A stretch of DNA of 64,000 nucleotides from Thermacetogenium phaeum DSM 12270. GTDB taxonomy: Bacteria; Bacillota; DSM-12270; Thermacetogeniales; Thermacetogeniaceae. Positions 8,327 to 15,445 of the stretch are shown here, in pieces. The translations under genes were made by a program, and so were the position numbers. Position 1 is the stretch's first letter, and every line of letters begins with the position of its first letter. Under the pieces are notes generated by a model. It was not told the DNA's origin and did not search any database. It worked only from the letters and a program-made list of their open reading frames with translations. The stretch lies in NCBI RefSeq assembly GCF_000305935.1, contig NC_018870.1, forward strand, positions 389,942 through 453,941. The letters are read 5' to 3'.

Positions 8327-9463
8327 GTGATGCTTCAGAAGGTTATCAGAATACTCCTTACGCTGATCGGGGCAGGAATCGGCTTTTCTTTGAATTATCT
8401 GTTGATAAGACTTGATTTTGTGCAGTCGCTGGCTGCGGGGGAGGGCTTCGCCTGGTACGCCTTGGTTGGTCTGCTGACGCTGGTGGCAGGTGCGGTAACT
8501 TATCTCGCAGCCCCCCGCCTGATCGAGCTGACGCTGCAGATGGTTTCTTTCTTCGAAGGGACGCTGCAGCGCACACCGCTGCAGGATTTGCTGGGGGGTG
8601 CTCTCGGACTCATCGTCGGCCTGGTTATCGCTAATCTCCTCGGAGCTCCTTTTTCTAATCTTCCCTGGATAGGCCCCTTCATCCCCATCGTTGCCAGCAT
8701 CATCCTGGGCTATTTGGGCCTGAGCGTGGGCTTGAAGAAGAAGGAGGAGCTGGCCGGCCTCTTTTCCTTCATTAAAATCGGCAGCAAGCAGGGGCGAGGA
8801 GAGGGAGGCAAGAGCACTTATAAGGTACTGGATACCAATGTCATCATTGACGGCCGGATTGCGGACATCTGCAAGACCGGTTTTCTCGAAGGGACGCTGT
8901 TGGTGCCCCGCTTCGTGCTGGAGGAGCTGCAGCACATCGCCGATTCCTCGGATGTGCTCCGCCGCAATAAGGGCAGGCGCGGGCTGGACATCCTCAATCA
9001 GATGCGCAAAGAGCAGGGGATTAAAATCGAAATTCGCGACTTTGAGGGGCTGGACCGGAAGGACGTTGATTCCGGCCTCATCCAGATCTGTAAGCGGCTC
9101 GACTGCCCGGTGGTGACCAATGACTACAACCTGAACAAGGTGGCGGAGCTCGTCGGGATTAAGGTCCTCAACATCAACGACCTCGCCAACGCCGTCAAGC
9201 CTCTCTTTCTCCCCGGTGAGGAGATCGACGGGGTTGACGTGATCAGGGACGGCAAGGAGGCGGGGCAGGGAATTGCCTACCTGGAGGACGGCACCATGAT
9301 CGTCATCGAAGGCGGGAAGAAGTACATCGGGGAGCGCATATCGGTGGTGGTCACCAGCGTTCTGCAGACCTCGGCAGGGCGGATGATCTTCGCCAAGCCG
9401 AAGGTCAACTTGAAGGATACGGCCGCCGGTCGCCACTACCATGAGGTGAAGGTGATTGGATAA
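8327..9463 (+). CDS. membrane-anchored PIN/TRAM-domain protein (YacL type)
   Basis: 378 residues. Four hydrophobic segments fill roughly the first 145 residues. A PIN nuclease-like domain starts at YKVLDTNVIIDGRIADI, with further acidic residues at VTNDYNL; a C-terminal TRAM RNA-binding domain (GIAYLEDGTMIVIEGGKKYIGE) completes the YacL architecture. The acidic centre suggests metal-dependent RNA cleavage, but the cellular target is not established. Start is GTG 8327 or the adjacent ATG 8330, behind GGAAGGGGG. The stop overlaps the ispDF start by 8 bp, so the two are translationally coupled. Confidence 0.92.
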   Translation: MMLQKVIRILLTLIGAGIGFSLNYLLIRLDFVQSLAAGEGFAWYALVGLLTLVAGAVTYLAAPRLIELTLQMVSFFEGTLQRTPLQDLLGGALGLIVGLVIANLLGAPFSNLPWIGPFIPIVASIILGYLGLSVGLKKKEELAGLFSFIKIGSKQGRGEGGKSTYKVLDTNVIIDGRIADICKTGFLEGTLLVPRFVLEELQHIADSSDVLRRNKGRRGLDILNQMRKEQGIKIEIRDFEGLDRKDVDSGLIQICKRLDCPVVTNDYNLNKVAELVGIKVLNINDLANAVKPLFLPGEEIDGVDVIRDGKEAGQGIAYLEDGTMIVIEGGKKYIGERISVVVTSVLQTSAGRMIFAKPKVNLKDTAAGRHYHEVKVIG

Positions 9464-10685
9464 GGTCGGAGGTCTCATCGTTGCTGCCGGGAGGGGGGTG
9501 CGGATGGGCGCCCCCCTCAACAAGGTTTTCCTTCCCTTAGGCGGCCGTCCGCTGCTCCTGTACAGCGTCCGCCTTTTCGAAGAGTCCCCCTTCATCTCCA
9601 CCTACGTGGTGGTTGCCGCACCCGAGGAGGTGGGATTCTGCCGGACGCTACTTTCTTCCTGCAGCCCCGACAAACTGGCCGGGGTCGTCGCGGGAGGGGA
9701 GACCAGGCAGGAGTCGGTGGCCAACGGACTGCGGGCGCTTCCGGAGGACTGTTCCTTCGTGGTCGTCCACGACGGAGCGCGGCCGCTCCTCTCCAGGGAT
9801 GTGCTGGAGGGGGCGGTTCAACGCGCCTTTGACTGCGGCGCCGTTGTGGTCGGCGTGCCGGTGAAGGACACCGTCAAGGTGGTGGAGCAGGGGGGGGTGA
9901 CGGCTACCCCGCCGCGGTCCTCTTTGTGGATCGCCCAGACACCACAGGTCTTCCGCCGCTCCCTGCTCTCTCGGGCGCTGGAGGCCGCCGGGGAGGCCGG
10001 GTTTCAGGGAAGCGACGATTCCTCCCTGGTGGAGCGGCTGGGGGTGCGGGTGGAGATGTTCCGGGGTGGCTACGAGAACATCAAGATAACCACCCCCGGC
10101 GACCTGGTGATCGCCGAGTCTCTTCTGGCCGGGGCTAAGGGGGCGGCCGGGGAGGCGCAGGAGCGAGGGGAAGAGGGGAGGCGCATCGGGCTCGGTTACG
10201 ACGTCCACCCCTTCTGCGCGGGGCGGCCCCTGATCCTGGGTGGGGTGGAGATCCCCGGGGAGACCGGGCTGGCCGGGCATTCCGACGCCGACGTCCTCCT
10301 GCACGCCCTGATGGATGCTTGCCTCGGCGCGGCCGGGCTTCCCGACATCGGCAGCCAGTTTCCCCCCGGGGAACCCCGCTGGAAAGATGCTTCCAGCCTG
10401 GCCCTGCTCGCCGTCGTCGCCGGGCTCCTCGATGAAGCAGGCTACAGGGTGGCTCAGGTCGACCTGGTGGTGGCGGCGGAAAGGCCGCGGCTCGGCCGCT
10501 ACCTGGAGGGGATGAAGGAGCGGATCGCCGCGGTATTGGGTATACCCCGCACGGCGGTCGGCCTCAAAGCGACGACGACCGAAGGTTTGGGCTTCGTAGG
10601 AAGGGGGGAGGGGATTGCCGCCTGGGCAGTGGCCACCGTGATGCCAAAGAAAATCCGCCCTCCCTCGCCAGGAGGGCGGGGTTAG
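9456..10685 (+). CDS. ispDF: bifunctional IspD-IspF isoprenoid enzyme
   Basis: Fusion of MEP cytidylyltransferase (IspD, residues 1 to about 225) and MECDP synthase (IspF, about 240-393) of the non-mevalonate isoprenoid pathway. IspD shows GGLIVAAGRGVRMG and VVVHDGARPLL; IspF shows the metal-binding GYDVHPF and GHSDADVLLHA and the closing GRGEGIAAWAV. Residues 394-409 (PKKIRPPSPGGRG) are not family sequence: they are encoded by the hairpin that serves as minus-strand terminator for the convergent small gene. The TTG start is coupled to the preceding gene. Confidence 0.95.
   Translation: MDKVGGLIVAAGRGVRMGAPLNKVFLPLGGRPLLLYSVRLFEESPFISTYVVVAAPEEVGFCRTLLSSCSPDKLAGVVAGGETRQESVANGLRALPEDCSFVVVHDGARPLLSRDVLEGAVQRAFDCGAVVVGVPVKDTVKVVEQGGVTATPPRSSLWIAQTPQVFRRSLLSRALEAAGEAGFQGSDDSSLVERLGVRVEMFRGGYENIKITTPGDLVIAESLLAGAKGAAGEAQERGEEGRRIGLGYDVHPFCAGRPLILGGVEIPGETGLAGHSDADVLLHALMDACLGAAGLPDIGSQFPPGEPRWKDASSLALLAVVAGLLDEAGYRVAQVDLVVAAERPRLGRYLEGMKERIAAVLGIPRTAVGLKATTTEGLGFVGRGEGIAAWAVATVMPKKIRPPSPGGRG
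10651..10679 (-). terminator. minus-strand terminator overlapping the ispDF 3' end
   Basis: CCGCCCTCC (10655-10663) and GGAGGGCGG (10671-10679) pair across 7 nt. On the minus strand the stem is followed by ATTTTCTTT, fitting termination of the 36-codon gene at 10708-10818. Confidence 0.7.
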
Positions 10686-10707
10686 ACTGCCGTCTTCAGC
10701 AGCGTCA

Positions 10708-10818
10708 TTACTTAACCCTGAAGATGACGAATACGTAGTAGAGAAGACCGGCGAGGACGATGAAGAGAATGCCCAGCGTTCCCCAGAGGGCGGCCTGGCC
10801 GATAAGCGCTTCACCCAT
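10708..10818 (-). CDS. 36-residue single-span membrane protein under sigma-54 control
   Basis: Short gene reading MGEALIGQAALWGTLGILFI and then VLAGLLYYVFVIFRVK: a polar amino end, one hydrophobic span of about 24 residues and a basic RVK end, so probably inserted with the C-terminus inside. AAGGGGG stands 7 nt before the ATG, a consensus sigma-54 promoter starts about 33 bp upstream, and a hairpin terminator follows the stop, so this is a complete transcription unit. It resembles small accessory subunits of membrane transporters in size, but no transporter adjoins. The next gene upstream encodes a PspF-like activator beside pspA. Function unknown; a membrane-stress effector is my inference. 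Confidence 0.8.
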   Translation of the reverse strand: MGEALIGQAALWGTLGILFIVLAGLLYYVFVIFRVK

Positions 10819-10850
10819 CTTACATCCCCCCTTCTAAAAAATAGGATGTC

Positions 10851-10865
10851 GCAAAAATCGTGCCA
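10851..10865 (-). promoter_or_regulatory. sigma-54 promoter for the 36-residue membrane protein
   Basis: Read on the minus strand, CTGGCACGATTTTTGCGA: TGGCAC (10865-10860), 5-bp spacer, TTGC (10854-10851). The core is identical to the promoter at 40571. Expected transcription start is near 10840, about 20 nt before the ATG. Confidence 0.88.
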
Positions 10866-10941
10866 GTAATCATCTGAAACTCTGCAGAAGGGGATGTAAA
10901 ACCAGAAAAAGGGTGTGCCGGGGGGTGAAGCAGAGGCAGGC

Positions 10942-10979
10942 GTTTCGTAGTGAAACATCCTTGTGTTACGTTCTGAAAC
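10942..10979. promoter_or_regulatory. tandem palindromes, probable sigma-54 activator binding sites
   Basis: GTTTCGTAGTGAAAC (10942-10956) and GTTACGTTCTGAAAC (10965-10979) agree at 12 of 15 positions. Their centres are 23 bp apart, about two helical turns, and they lie about 80-115 bp upstream of the minus-strand sigma-54 promoter. This is the classic geometry of a paired enhancer site. I did not find the motif upstream of the other three sigma-54 promoters. Confidence 0.65.
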
Positions 10980-11044
10980 TGACGCAACTGCCGCAGGAAA
11001 AGCCGCCCGGGTCGTCTTGTTTCGGCTGCGGCAGGGGTTCATCG

Positions 11045-12058
11045 TTATTGGTGCTCTCCGCGTTGGAGTTTTTTCAGCCGGCGCCAGAGGGTGGTTCTGC
11101 TGATCCCCAGGAGGGCGGCGGCCTTTTTCTTATTCCCTTTGGCGGCGATCAGAGCCTCTCTGATGGCCTCCTCCTCCAGGCGGGAGATCCTCCGCTGTCC
11201 CGGGGTGACGTCCGGCTGGCCCTGTCTGACCGGTTCCGTCGGGCGCCATTCCGAAGAGGTGTAGAGGGATTCCGCCACCAGTTCCGCAGGTATGTATTCC
11301 CCGTCGCTGAGGATGACCAGGCGCTCCATAATGTTCTTCAGTTCTCTGATGTTCCCCGGCCAGTCGTGGGCAGCTAAGAGCTCCATTCCCCGCCGTTCTA
11401 CGCCTTTGATGTTCTTGCCGAACTTTCTATTGAAGAGGTGGAGAAAGTGGTCAACCAGCACCGGGATGTCCTCGCGCCGCTCCCTGAGTGAAGGGATGAC
11501 CAGCGTCAGCACGTTGATGCGGTAAAAGAGATCCGCCCGGAAGAGTTTTTCCGCAACCATTTTGTGCAGATTGCGGTTGGTGGCGGCGATTACCCGGACG
11601 TCGATCCTGATCACGCGGTTGTCCCCCAGGCGCATGATTTCATATTCCTGGAGCACCCGCAGCAGCCTCGTCTGCAGCTTGTCGGACATTTCGCTGATCT
11701 CGTCGAGGAAGATGGTGCCCCCGTCCGCCGCTTCGAAAAGCCCTCTTTTCCCCCCTTTTTTGGCGCCGGTAAAGGCTCCCTCGGCGTAGCCGAAGAGCTC
11801 GCTTTCCAGAAGGCTTTCCGGCATGGCGGCGCAGTTGACGGCGATGAAGGGGCCGTTTTTCCGGGAGCTGACGTTGTGGATGGCGTGGGCGAAGAATTCC
11901 TTTCCCGTGCCCGTTTCCCCGTAAATAAGGACGGTTGCGTCCACCTTCCCGAAGCGCTTCGCCTTCTCGATGGCGTCCTTGATCTTTTCGCTTTCCCCCA
12001 GGATGTCGCTGAAGTCATACTTGGCCAGATGGCCGCGGGCGCGCAGCCTCTTGCGCAT
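11045..12058 (-). CDS. stand-alone sigma-54 activator lacking a sensor domain (PspF-like)
   Basis: 337-residue enhancer-binding protein made only of an AAA+ domain and a Fis helix-turn-helix. Walker A GETGTGKE is at 47-54, the GAFTGA sigma-54 loop at 94-99, Walker B FLDEIS follows, and the HTH KKAAALLGISRTTLWRRL lies at the C-terminus. Only about 20 residues precede the core, as in enteric PspF, which is held inactive by PspA. It lies downstream of pspA-pspAA on the same strand and upstream of a small membrane-protein gene with a sigma-54 promoter. ATG preceded by AAGGGGGTG. The residue Trp56 used by E. coli PspF to bind PspA is not evident. PspA control is inferred. Confidence 0.92.
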   Translation of the reverse strand: MRKRLRARGHLAKYDFSDILGESEKIKDAIEKAKRFGKVDATVLIYGETGTGKEFFAHAIHNVSSRKNGPFIAVNCAAMPESLLESELFGYAEGAFTGAKKGGKRGLFEAADGGTIFLDEISEMSDKLQTRLLRVLQEYEIMRLGDNRVIRIDVRVIAATNRNLHKMVAEKLFRADLFYRINVLTLVIPSLRERREDIPVLVDHFLHLFNRKFGKNIKGVERRGMELLAAHDWPGNIRELKNIMERLVILSDGEYIPAELVAESLYTSSEWRPTEPVRQGQPDVTPGQRRISRLEEEAIREALIAAKGNKKKAAALLGISRTTLWRRLKKLQRGEHQ

Positions 12059-12100
12059 GCGGTCACCCCCTTGATGTGCCCGGCCCGTGCTCAGGAGCTG

Positions 12101-12136
12101 TAAAAAAAAGCCGCCGGGATGGTCGTCCTTGGCGGC
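12101..12136 (-). terminator. intrinsic terminator between pspAA and the activator gene
   Basis: On the minus strand GCCGCC and GGCGGC pair around a 15-nt loop, followed by TTTTTTTTA. It lies 43 bp before the activator start, leaving little room for a separate promoter. Confidence 0.8.
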
Positions 12137-12222
12137 GTTTTGTGGTCTTATCAGCAGGCAGACACACTATTTTTCGGAAAGTGGGAACGAATTGTCGTCA
12201 ACCCCAAGGTTTAAGAATCCGG

Positions 12223-12501
12223 TCAGCGCAGGTTGCGGGGATATCCGGCGAAGAGCTCTCTTGCTTCCTCCAGGGTGGTGTCGGGGGCAGGGATAACCAG
12301 GTCGGATTCTACGAGTTCATCGTCGGGGATCCTTTTGCCCCTGGTCTGCACCAATTCCACCACCTGCCGCAGGCGCTCCGCAAACTGCTGCTCGTCCCCG
12401 GCGCCGACGGCGTCGAGGAGGGAGTCGTCCATGGCGTCCAGCTCCGCCAGGGCGTTTCCGTCCAGCCGGTACTGCCCTTCTGTCAGAACCCTGATGATCA
12501 T
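12223..12501 (-). CDS. pspAA: PspA-associated protein PspAA
   Basis: 92 residues starting MIIRVLTEGQYRLDGNALAELDAMDD, the compact PspAA domain described as a frequent partner of PspA/IM30 proteins. Acidic, no membrane segment. Its ATG overlaps the pspA stop by 4 bp (ATGA), so translation is coupled. It probably binds PspA and tunes the membrane-stress response; no enzyme activity is known for the family. Confidence 0.82.
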   Translation of the reverse strand: MIIRVLTEGQYRLDGNALAELDAMDDSLLDAVGAGDEQQFAERLRQVVELVQTRGKRIPDDELVESDLVIPAPDTTLEEARELFAGYPRNLR

Positions 12502-13199
12502 CCCTCACTCACTTCCTTCTTCAGGCGGGAGAGCTCGTCTTCGACGCGGCCCGCCGCCTGCATTTTCTTGAGTTCGGCTTCAACGGGGTCCTTCTCTCCC
12601 AGCGGCTCTTCCAGCACCCCGCTGGCGATCAGCTCATCGATGGCGGAGGCCCGGGCCTGCATTTCTTCGGTCCTCCGTTCCGCTCGCTCAATGGCCATGC
12701 CGACGTCGGCCAGCTCCTCCGAGAGGCCGGTCATGGCTTCGCCGATCTTCACCTGGGCCTCGGAGGCGGAATAACGGGCCTTTATGACCTCCTTCTTGGT
12801 GCGGAAGGCCTCTACCTTCGCCCGCAGGCGGTTCTCCACCTGGGTGAGCTTTTCCTGTTCCTTGTTGAGGTCTGCGACCTGTTGCTCGAGATCCTGGATC
12901 TGCTGCTCGATCTGTACCTTGCGCTCCAGGGCCAGCCGGGCGAGGTCTTCCCGCCCCTGCCGCAGGGCCTCCTTCGCCTGCCCATCGAGCTTGTTGAGGT
13001 CACTTTTAAGCTTGACTACCTGCAGTTCCAGCCTTTTCTTGGAAGCGGCGACATTGGTGATGTTCCGCCTCACCTTCTGCAGCAGCTCGACCTGTTTTTC
13101 GTAGGAGTAATCCAGGGTTTCGTGGGGATTTTCCATCTGGTCGAGCACTTTGTTGATCTTGGCCTTGAAAACCGTCGATATGCGCGCCAAAAGTCCCAT
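12498..13199 (-). CDS. pspA: phage-shock protein A (PspA/IM30 family)
   Basis: 233 residues of nearly continuous coiled coil. It starts MGLLARISTVFKAKINKVLDQMENP, the amphipathic helix that binds stressed membranes, followed by the family sequence ETLDYSYEKQVELLQKVRRNI. PspA oligomers repair membranes; in proteobacteria they also repress PspF. Ribosome site AAAGGAG 8 nt upstream. Neighbours pspAB and htpX upstream and pspAA downstream are the reported PspA partners. Most likely cotranscribed from the promoter at 14771. Confidence 0.95.
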   Translation of the reverse strand: MGLLARISTVFKAKINKVLDQMENPHETLDYSYEKQVELLQKVRRNITNVAASKKRLELQVVKLKSDLNKLDGQAKEALRQGREDLARLALERKVQIEQQIQDLEQQVADLNKEQEKLTQVENRLRAKVEAFRTKKEVIKARYSASEAQVKIGEAMTGLSEELADVGMAIERAERRTEEMQARASAIDELIASGVLEEPLGEKDPVEAELKKMQAAGRVEDELSRLKKEVSEG

Positions 13200-13252
13200 T
13201 ATCAGTCTCCTTTCTCACTGCCTGTAGTAATTATTGACATCTCGACGACTTC

Positions 13253-13819
13253 CTATACCGGGCAGTTGCGGATGGGGTACCAGAAGCTGACATCCTTTTC
13301 CCAGGGGAGTTCTTTTTCGAGCAGGGTGAAGAGCCGCAGTTCGGTGTTGTGGTCCCGGCCCTCTTTGCCGGTGGGAAGGTAGGGATAGAAGGAACCCCGC
13401 TTGTAGTTGTAGATGATGTAAAGCTTTTCACCTCCAGGCCCTTTAAAGGGGAAGACCGCCGCCAGGAGCTGGGTGTCGTAGCCGTTATCAGCAAGGGTTT
13501 GGGCGGCCATGTGCACCAGGGCCACCAGGTCGTCCCAGTCCGGGTCTTCGAAGAGCAGCCACCGGTAGCGGTATTCGTCGTCGCGGATCTCCATTCTGGT
13601 CTTAGTCTCCTTCACCGCCAGGTGCAGGAGCTCTTTCAGCTCCTCAGCCGCCGACCGGAAGTCGAGGCTTGTGGCGGGCTTCAGGGTCAGCCCGCACCTG
13701 CCGGCCGGTGTCCAGCCCAGCTCGGCGAAGGGGACGGCGGCGGTGGAGAGGGCGAACAGCTTTTCGAGCCGCGCCTTCGGCGGCCTGCTCTTCCCGAAGA
13801 GGGCGTCCAGGAAACCCAT
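13253..13819 (-). CDS. pspAB: PspA-associated protein PspAB
   Basis: 188 residues beginning MGFLDALFGKSRPPKARLEKLFALSTAAV, the start typical of PspAB proteins that accompany PspA and HtpX. Soluble, alpha/beta, with conserved WLLFEDPDWDDLVALVHMAA and an FYPYLP segment. The gene starts 1 bp after the htpX stop and lies 53 bp before pspA. Biochemical function is not established; a role in PspA signalling is inferred from association. Confidence 0.82.
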   Translation of the reverse strand: MGFLDALFGKSRPPKARLEKLFALSTAAVPFAELGWTPAGRCGLTLKPATSLDFRSAAEELKELLHLAVKETKTRMEIRDDEYRYRWLLFEDPDWDDLVALVHMAAQTLADNGYDTQLLAAVFPFKGPGGEKLYIIYNYKRGSFYPYLPTGKEGRDHNTELRLFTLLEKELPWEKDVSFWYPIRNCPV

Positions 13820-13820
13820 C

Positions 13821-14711
13821 TTATCCCCTCATCTGCCGTTCCAGTTCCTGCAGGTAGGCGATGCGCCGCTCCAGGGAGGGGTGGGTGGAGAACAGTTCGG
13901 CGAAGGATTCCCCTCTCAGGGCGGGGATGATGAAGAAGGCGTTCATGCCCTCCGCCTGGCGCAGGTCGCGCTCCGGGAAGCGCTGCATGATGCCGCTGAT
14001 CTTCATGAGGGCGCTGGAGAGCAGCCCCGGCGAACCGGTCAGAAAGGCCGCCCCCCGGTCGGCCGCGAACTCCCGGTAGCGGGAGAGCGCCCGGATCAGG
14101 AAGAAGCTGATCAGCCAGACCAGAAGAGAGACGAGGTAGACGAGCATCGCCCCGCCGCGGTCCTCCCGGTCGCGGTCGAGGAAGCCGCCGTAGAAGAAGA
14201 AGTTCTGGACGATGAAGGAGGCCACGGTTGCGAAGAAGCTGGCGATGGTCATCACCGCCACGTCTCTGTTTTTGATGTGGCTCATTTCGTGGGCCAGCAC
14301 GGCTTCGACCTCCGGCTCGGTTAGGCGCTGCATGAGCCCCGCAGTTACCGCCACAACGGCGTTGCGGGGGCTCCTCCCGGTGGCGAAGGCATTGGGTATG
14401 GAGGTGGGCATGACTGCCACTCGCGGTTTGGGGACGTCGGCGAGCACCGACAGGCGCTCCACCATGGCGTGCAGCTGCGGCGCCTCCTGCGGGGAGACCT
14501 CTCTGGCTCCCGTGCTCAGGAGCACCAGCCGGTCGGAAAAGTAGTACTGGATGAAGAGCATGATCCCGACGAAGAAGACGATGCCGGTGAAGCCGATGCC
14601 GGCGTACCAGAGGACAAGGCCGAAGAAGAGGTACAGAGCCGCCAGCAGGAACATGGTGAAGATCATCCTGGCAGTCAAACCGTAGTCTACGGGGAAGCGC
14701 TCTCTTTTCAT
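13821..14711 (-). CDS. htpX: membrane zinc metalloprotease HtpX
   Basis: 296-residue M48-family protease that degrades damaged membrane proteins. Two membrane segments near residues 12-55, then the zinc site HEMSH in EAVLAHEMSHIKNRDVAVMT near 140, two further hydrophobic segments, and the third-ligand region ALSRYREFAADRGAAFLTG. First gene of the psp operon, behind AAAGGAGAG and the promoter at 14771. Length and order of segments are normal. Confidence 0.95.
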   Translation of the reverse strand: MKRERFPVDYGLTARMIFTMFLLAALYLFFGLVLWYAGIGFTGIVFFVGIMLFIQYYFSDRLVLLSTGAREVSPQEAPQLHAMVERLSVLADVPKPRVAVMPTSIPNAFATGRSPRNAVVAVTAGLMQRLTEPEVEAVLAHEMSHIKNRDVAVMTIASFFATVASFIVQNFFFYGGFLDRDREDRGGAMLVYLVSLLVWLISFFLIRALSRYREFAADRGAAFLTGSPGLLSSALMKISGIMQRFPERDLRQAEGMNAFFIIPALRGESFAELFSTHPSLERRIAYLQELERQMRG

Positions 14712-14770
14712 CTCTTGGCCTCTCTCCTTTATCTAGAATAATCAGTTTCCGGAAACCTTGTTTTATGCCT

Positions 14771-14799
14771 ATTTTATGGTGCCGCTTCCAGGATGTCAA
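14771..14799 (-). promoter_or_regulatory. promoter of the htpX-pspAB-pspA-pspAA operon
   Basis: Minus strand: TTGACA (14799-14794), 17-bp spacer, TAAAAT (14776-14771). A good sigma-A promoter, 60 bp before the htpX start. The psp operon itself therefore appears not to need sigma-54. Confidence 0.75.
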
Positions 14800-14812
14800 T
14801 ACAAAAGGCCGT

Positions 14813-15433
14813 TTACGGCAGGCTCAGCAGAGCGGCAAAGGCCAGCAGCACCCCGAAGAGGAAGAGGGCGGCGATGAAGAGCAGAATGAAGGGGATGAAG
14901 AATGTGGCTGCCGCCGCTCCGGTGCCGATGCGGTAGTTTTCCCGGATGGCGATGACCCCCAGTACCGCCGTCCAGATGCCGGTTCCGAATTCGATGAGCC
15001 CGCTTAGGAAGGCCAGCCCTCCGGCCAGGGAGGTCAGGGCAGCCAGGGGGATGCCGATGAAGTCGGGGGAGCCGGCGAAGGCGGTGGCCGCCAGCACCCC
15101 TCCCAGGGTGCCCTGCCCCTTAAAGAGCCTGGCGAACAGGTGAAAGAGGACGCCCGCCAGTACCCACTGCAGGGCCCTCAGGAAAAAGGCGGCTGCGGTC
15201 AGGAAGTAGGGGGACTGCAGGACGGCCACCGTAACCTCTATACCGGGAGTGCCCGTTATCCCTTCCAGATAGGGAAGGATGTTTTCGTTGCTCATGGCAG
15301 AGGCCAGGGAAACCCCCTGGAGGAGAGAGAGCAGGACCACTACGAGCAGCCCTTCTTTCCACAGCTTCCTTTCGGCGACGGTGCGCAGGGTCTGCACAGG
15401 AGCCGTCAGCGTAGCGGGAATGTATTCCCACAT
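14813..15433 (-). CDS. Yip1-type multispan membrane protein
   Basis: 206 residues with about five hydrophobic segments. The N-terminal amphipathic stretch VQTLRTVAERKLWKEG precedes the first segment, and the family-like ALQWVLAGVLFHLFARLFKGQG and TLGGVLAATAFAGSPDFIG follow. This is the pattern of bacterial Yip1/YIF1-domain proteins, whose function is unknown. It ends 14 bp before the psp promoter and starts 12 bp after sppA, so it probably belongs to the sppA transcript. Confidence 0.72.
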   Translation of the reverse strand: MWEYIPATLTAPVQTLRTVAERKLWKEGLLVVVLLSLLQGVSLASAMSNENILPYLEGITGTPGIEVTVAVLQSPYFLTAAAFFLRALQWVLAGVLFHLFARLFKGQGTLGGVLAATAFAGSPDFIGIPLAALTSLAGGLAFLSGLIEFGTGIWTAVLGVIAIRENYRIGTGAAAATFFIPFILLFIAALFLFGVLLAFAALLSLP

Positions 15434-15445
15434 CTCTGTTCCCTC

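Noticed and set aside
8288-9601. 437-codon frame antisense to the PIN/TRAM gene
   Set aside because: Shadow of a well-supported coding gene with a promoter and ribosome site.
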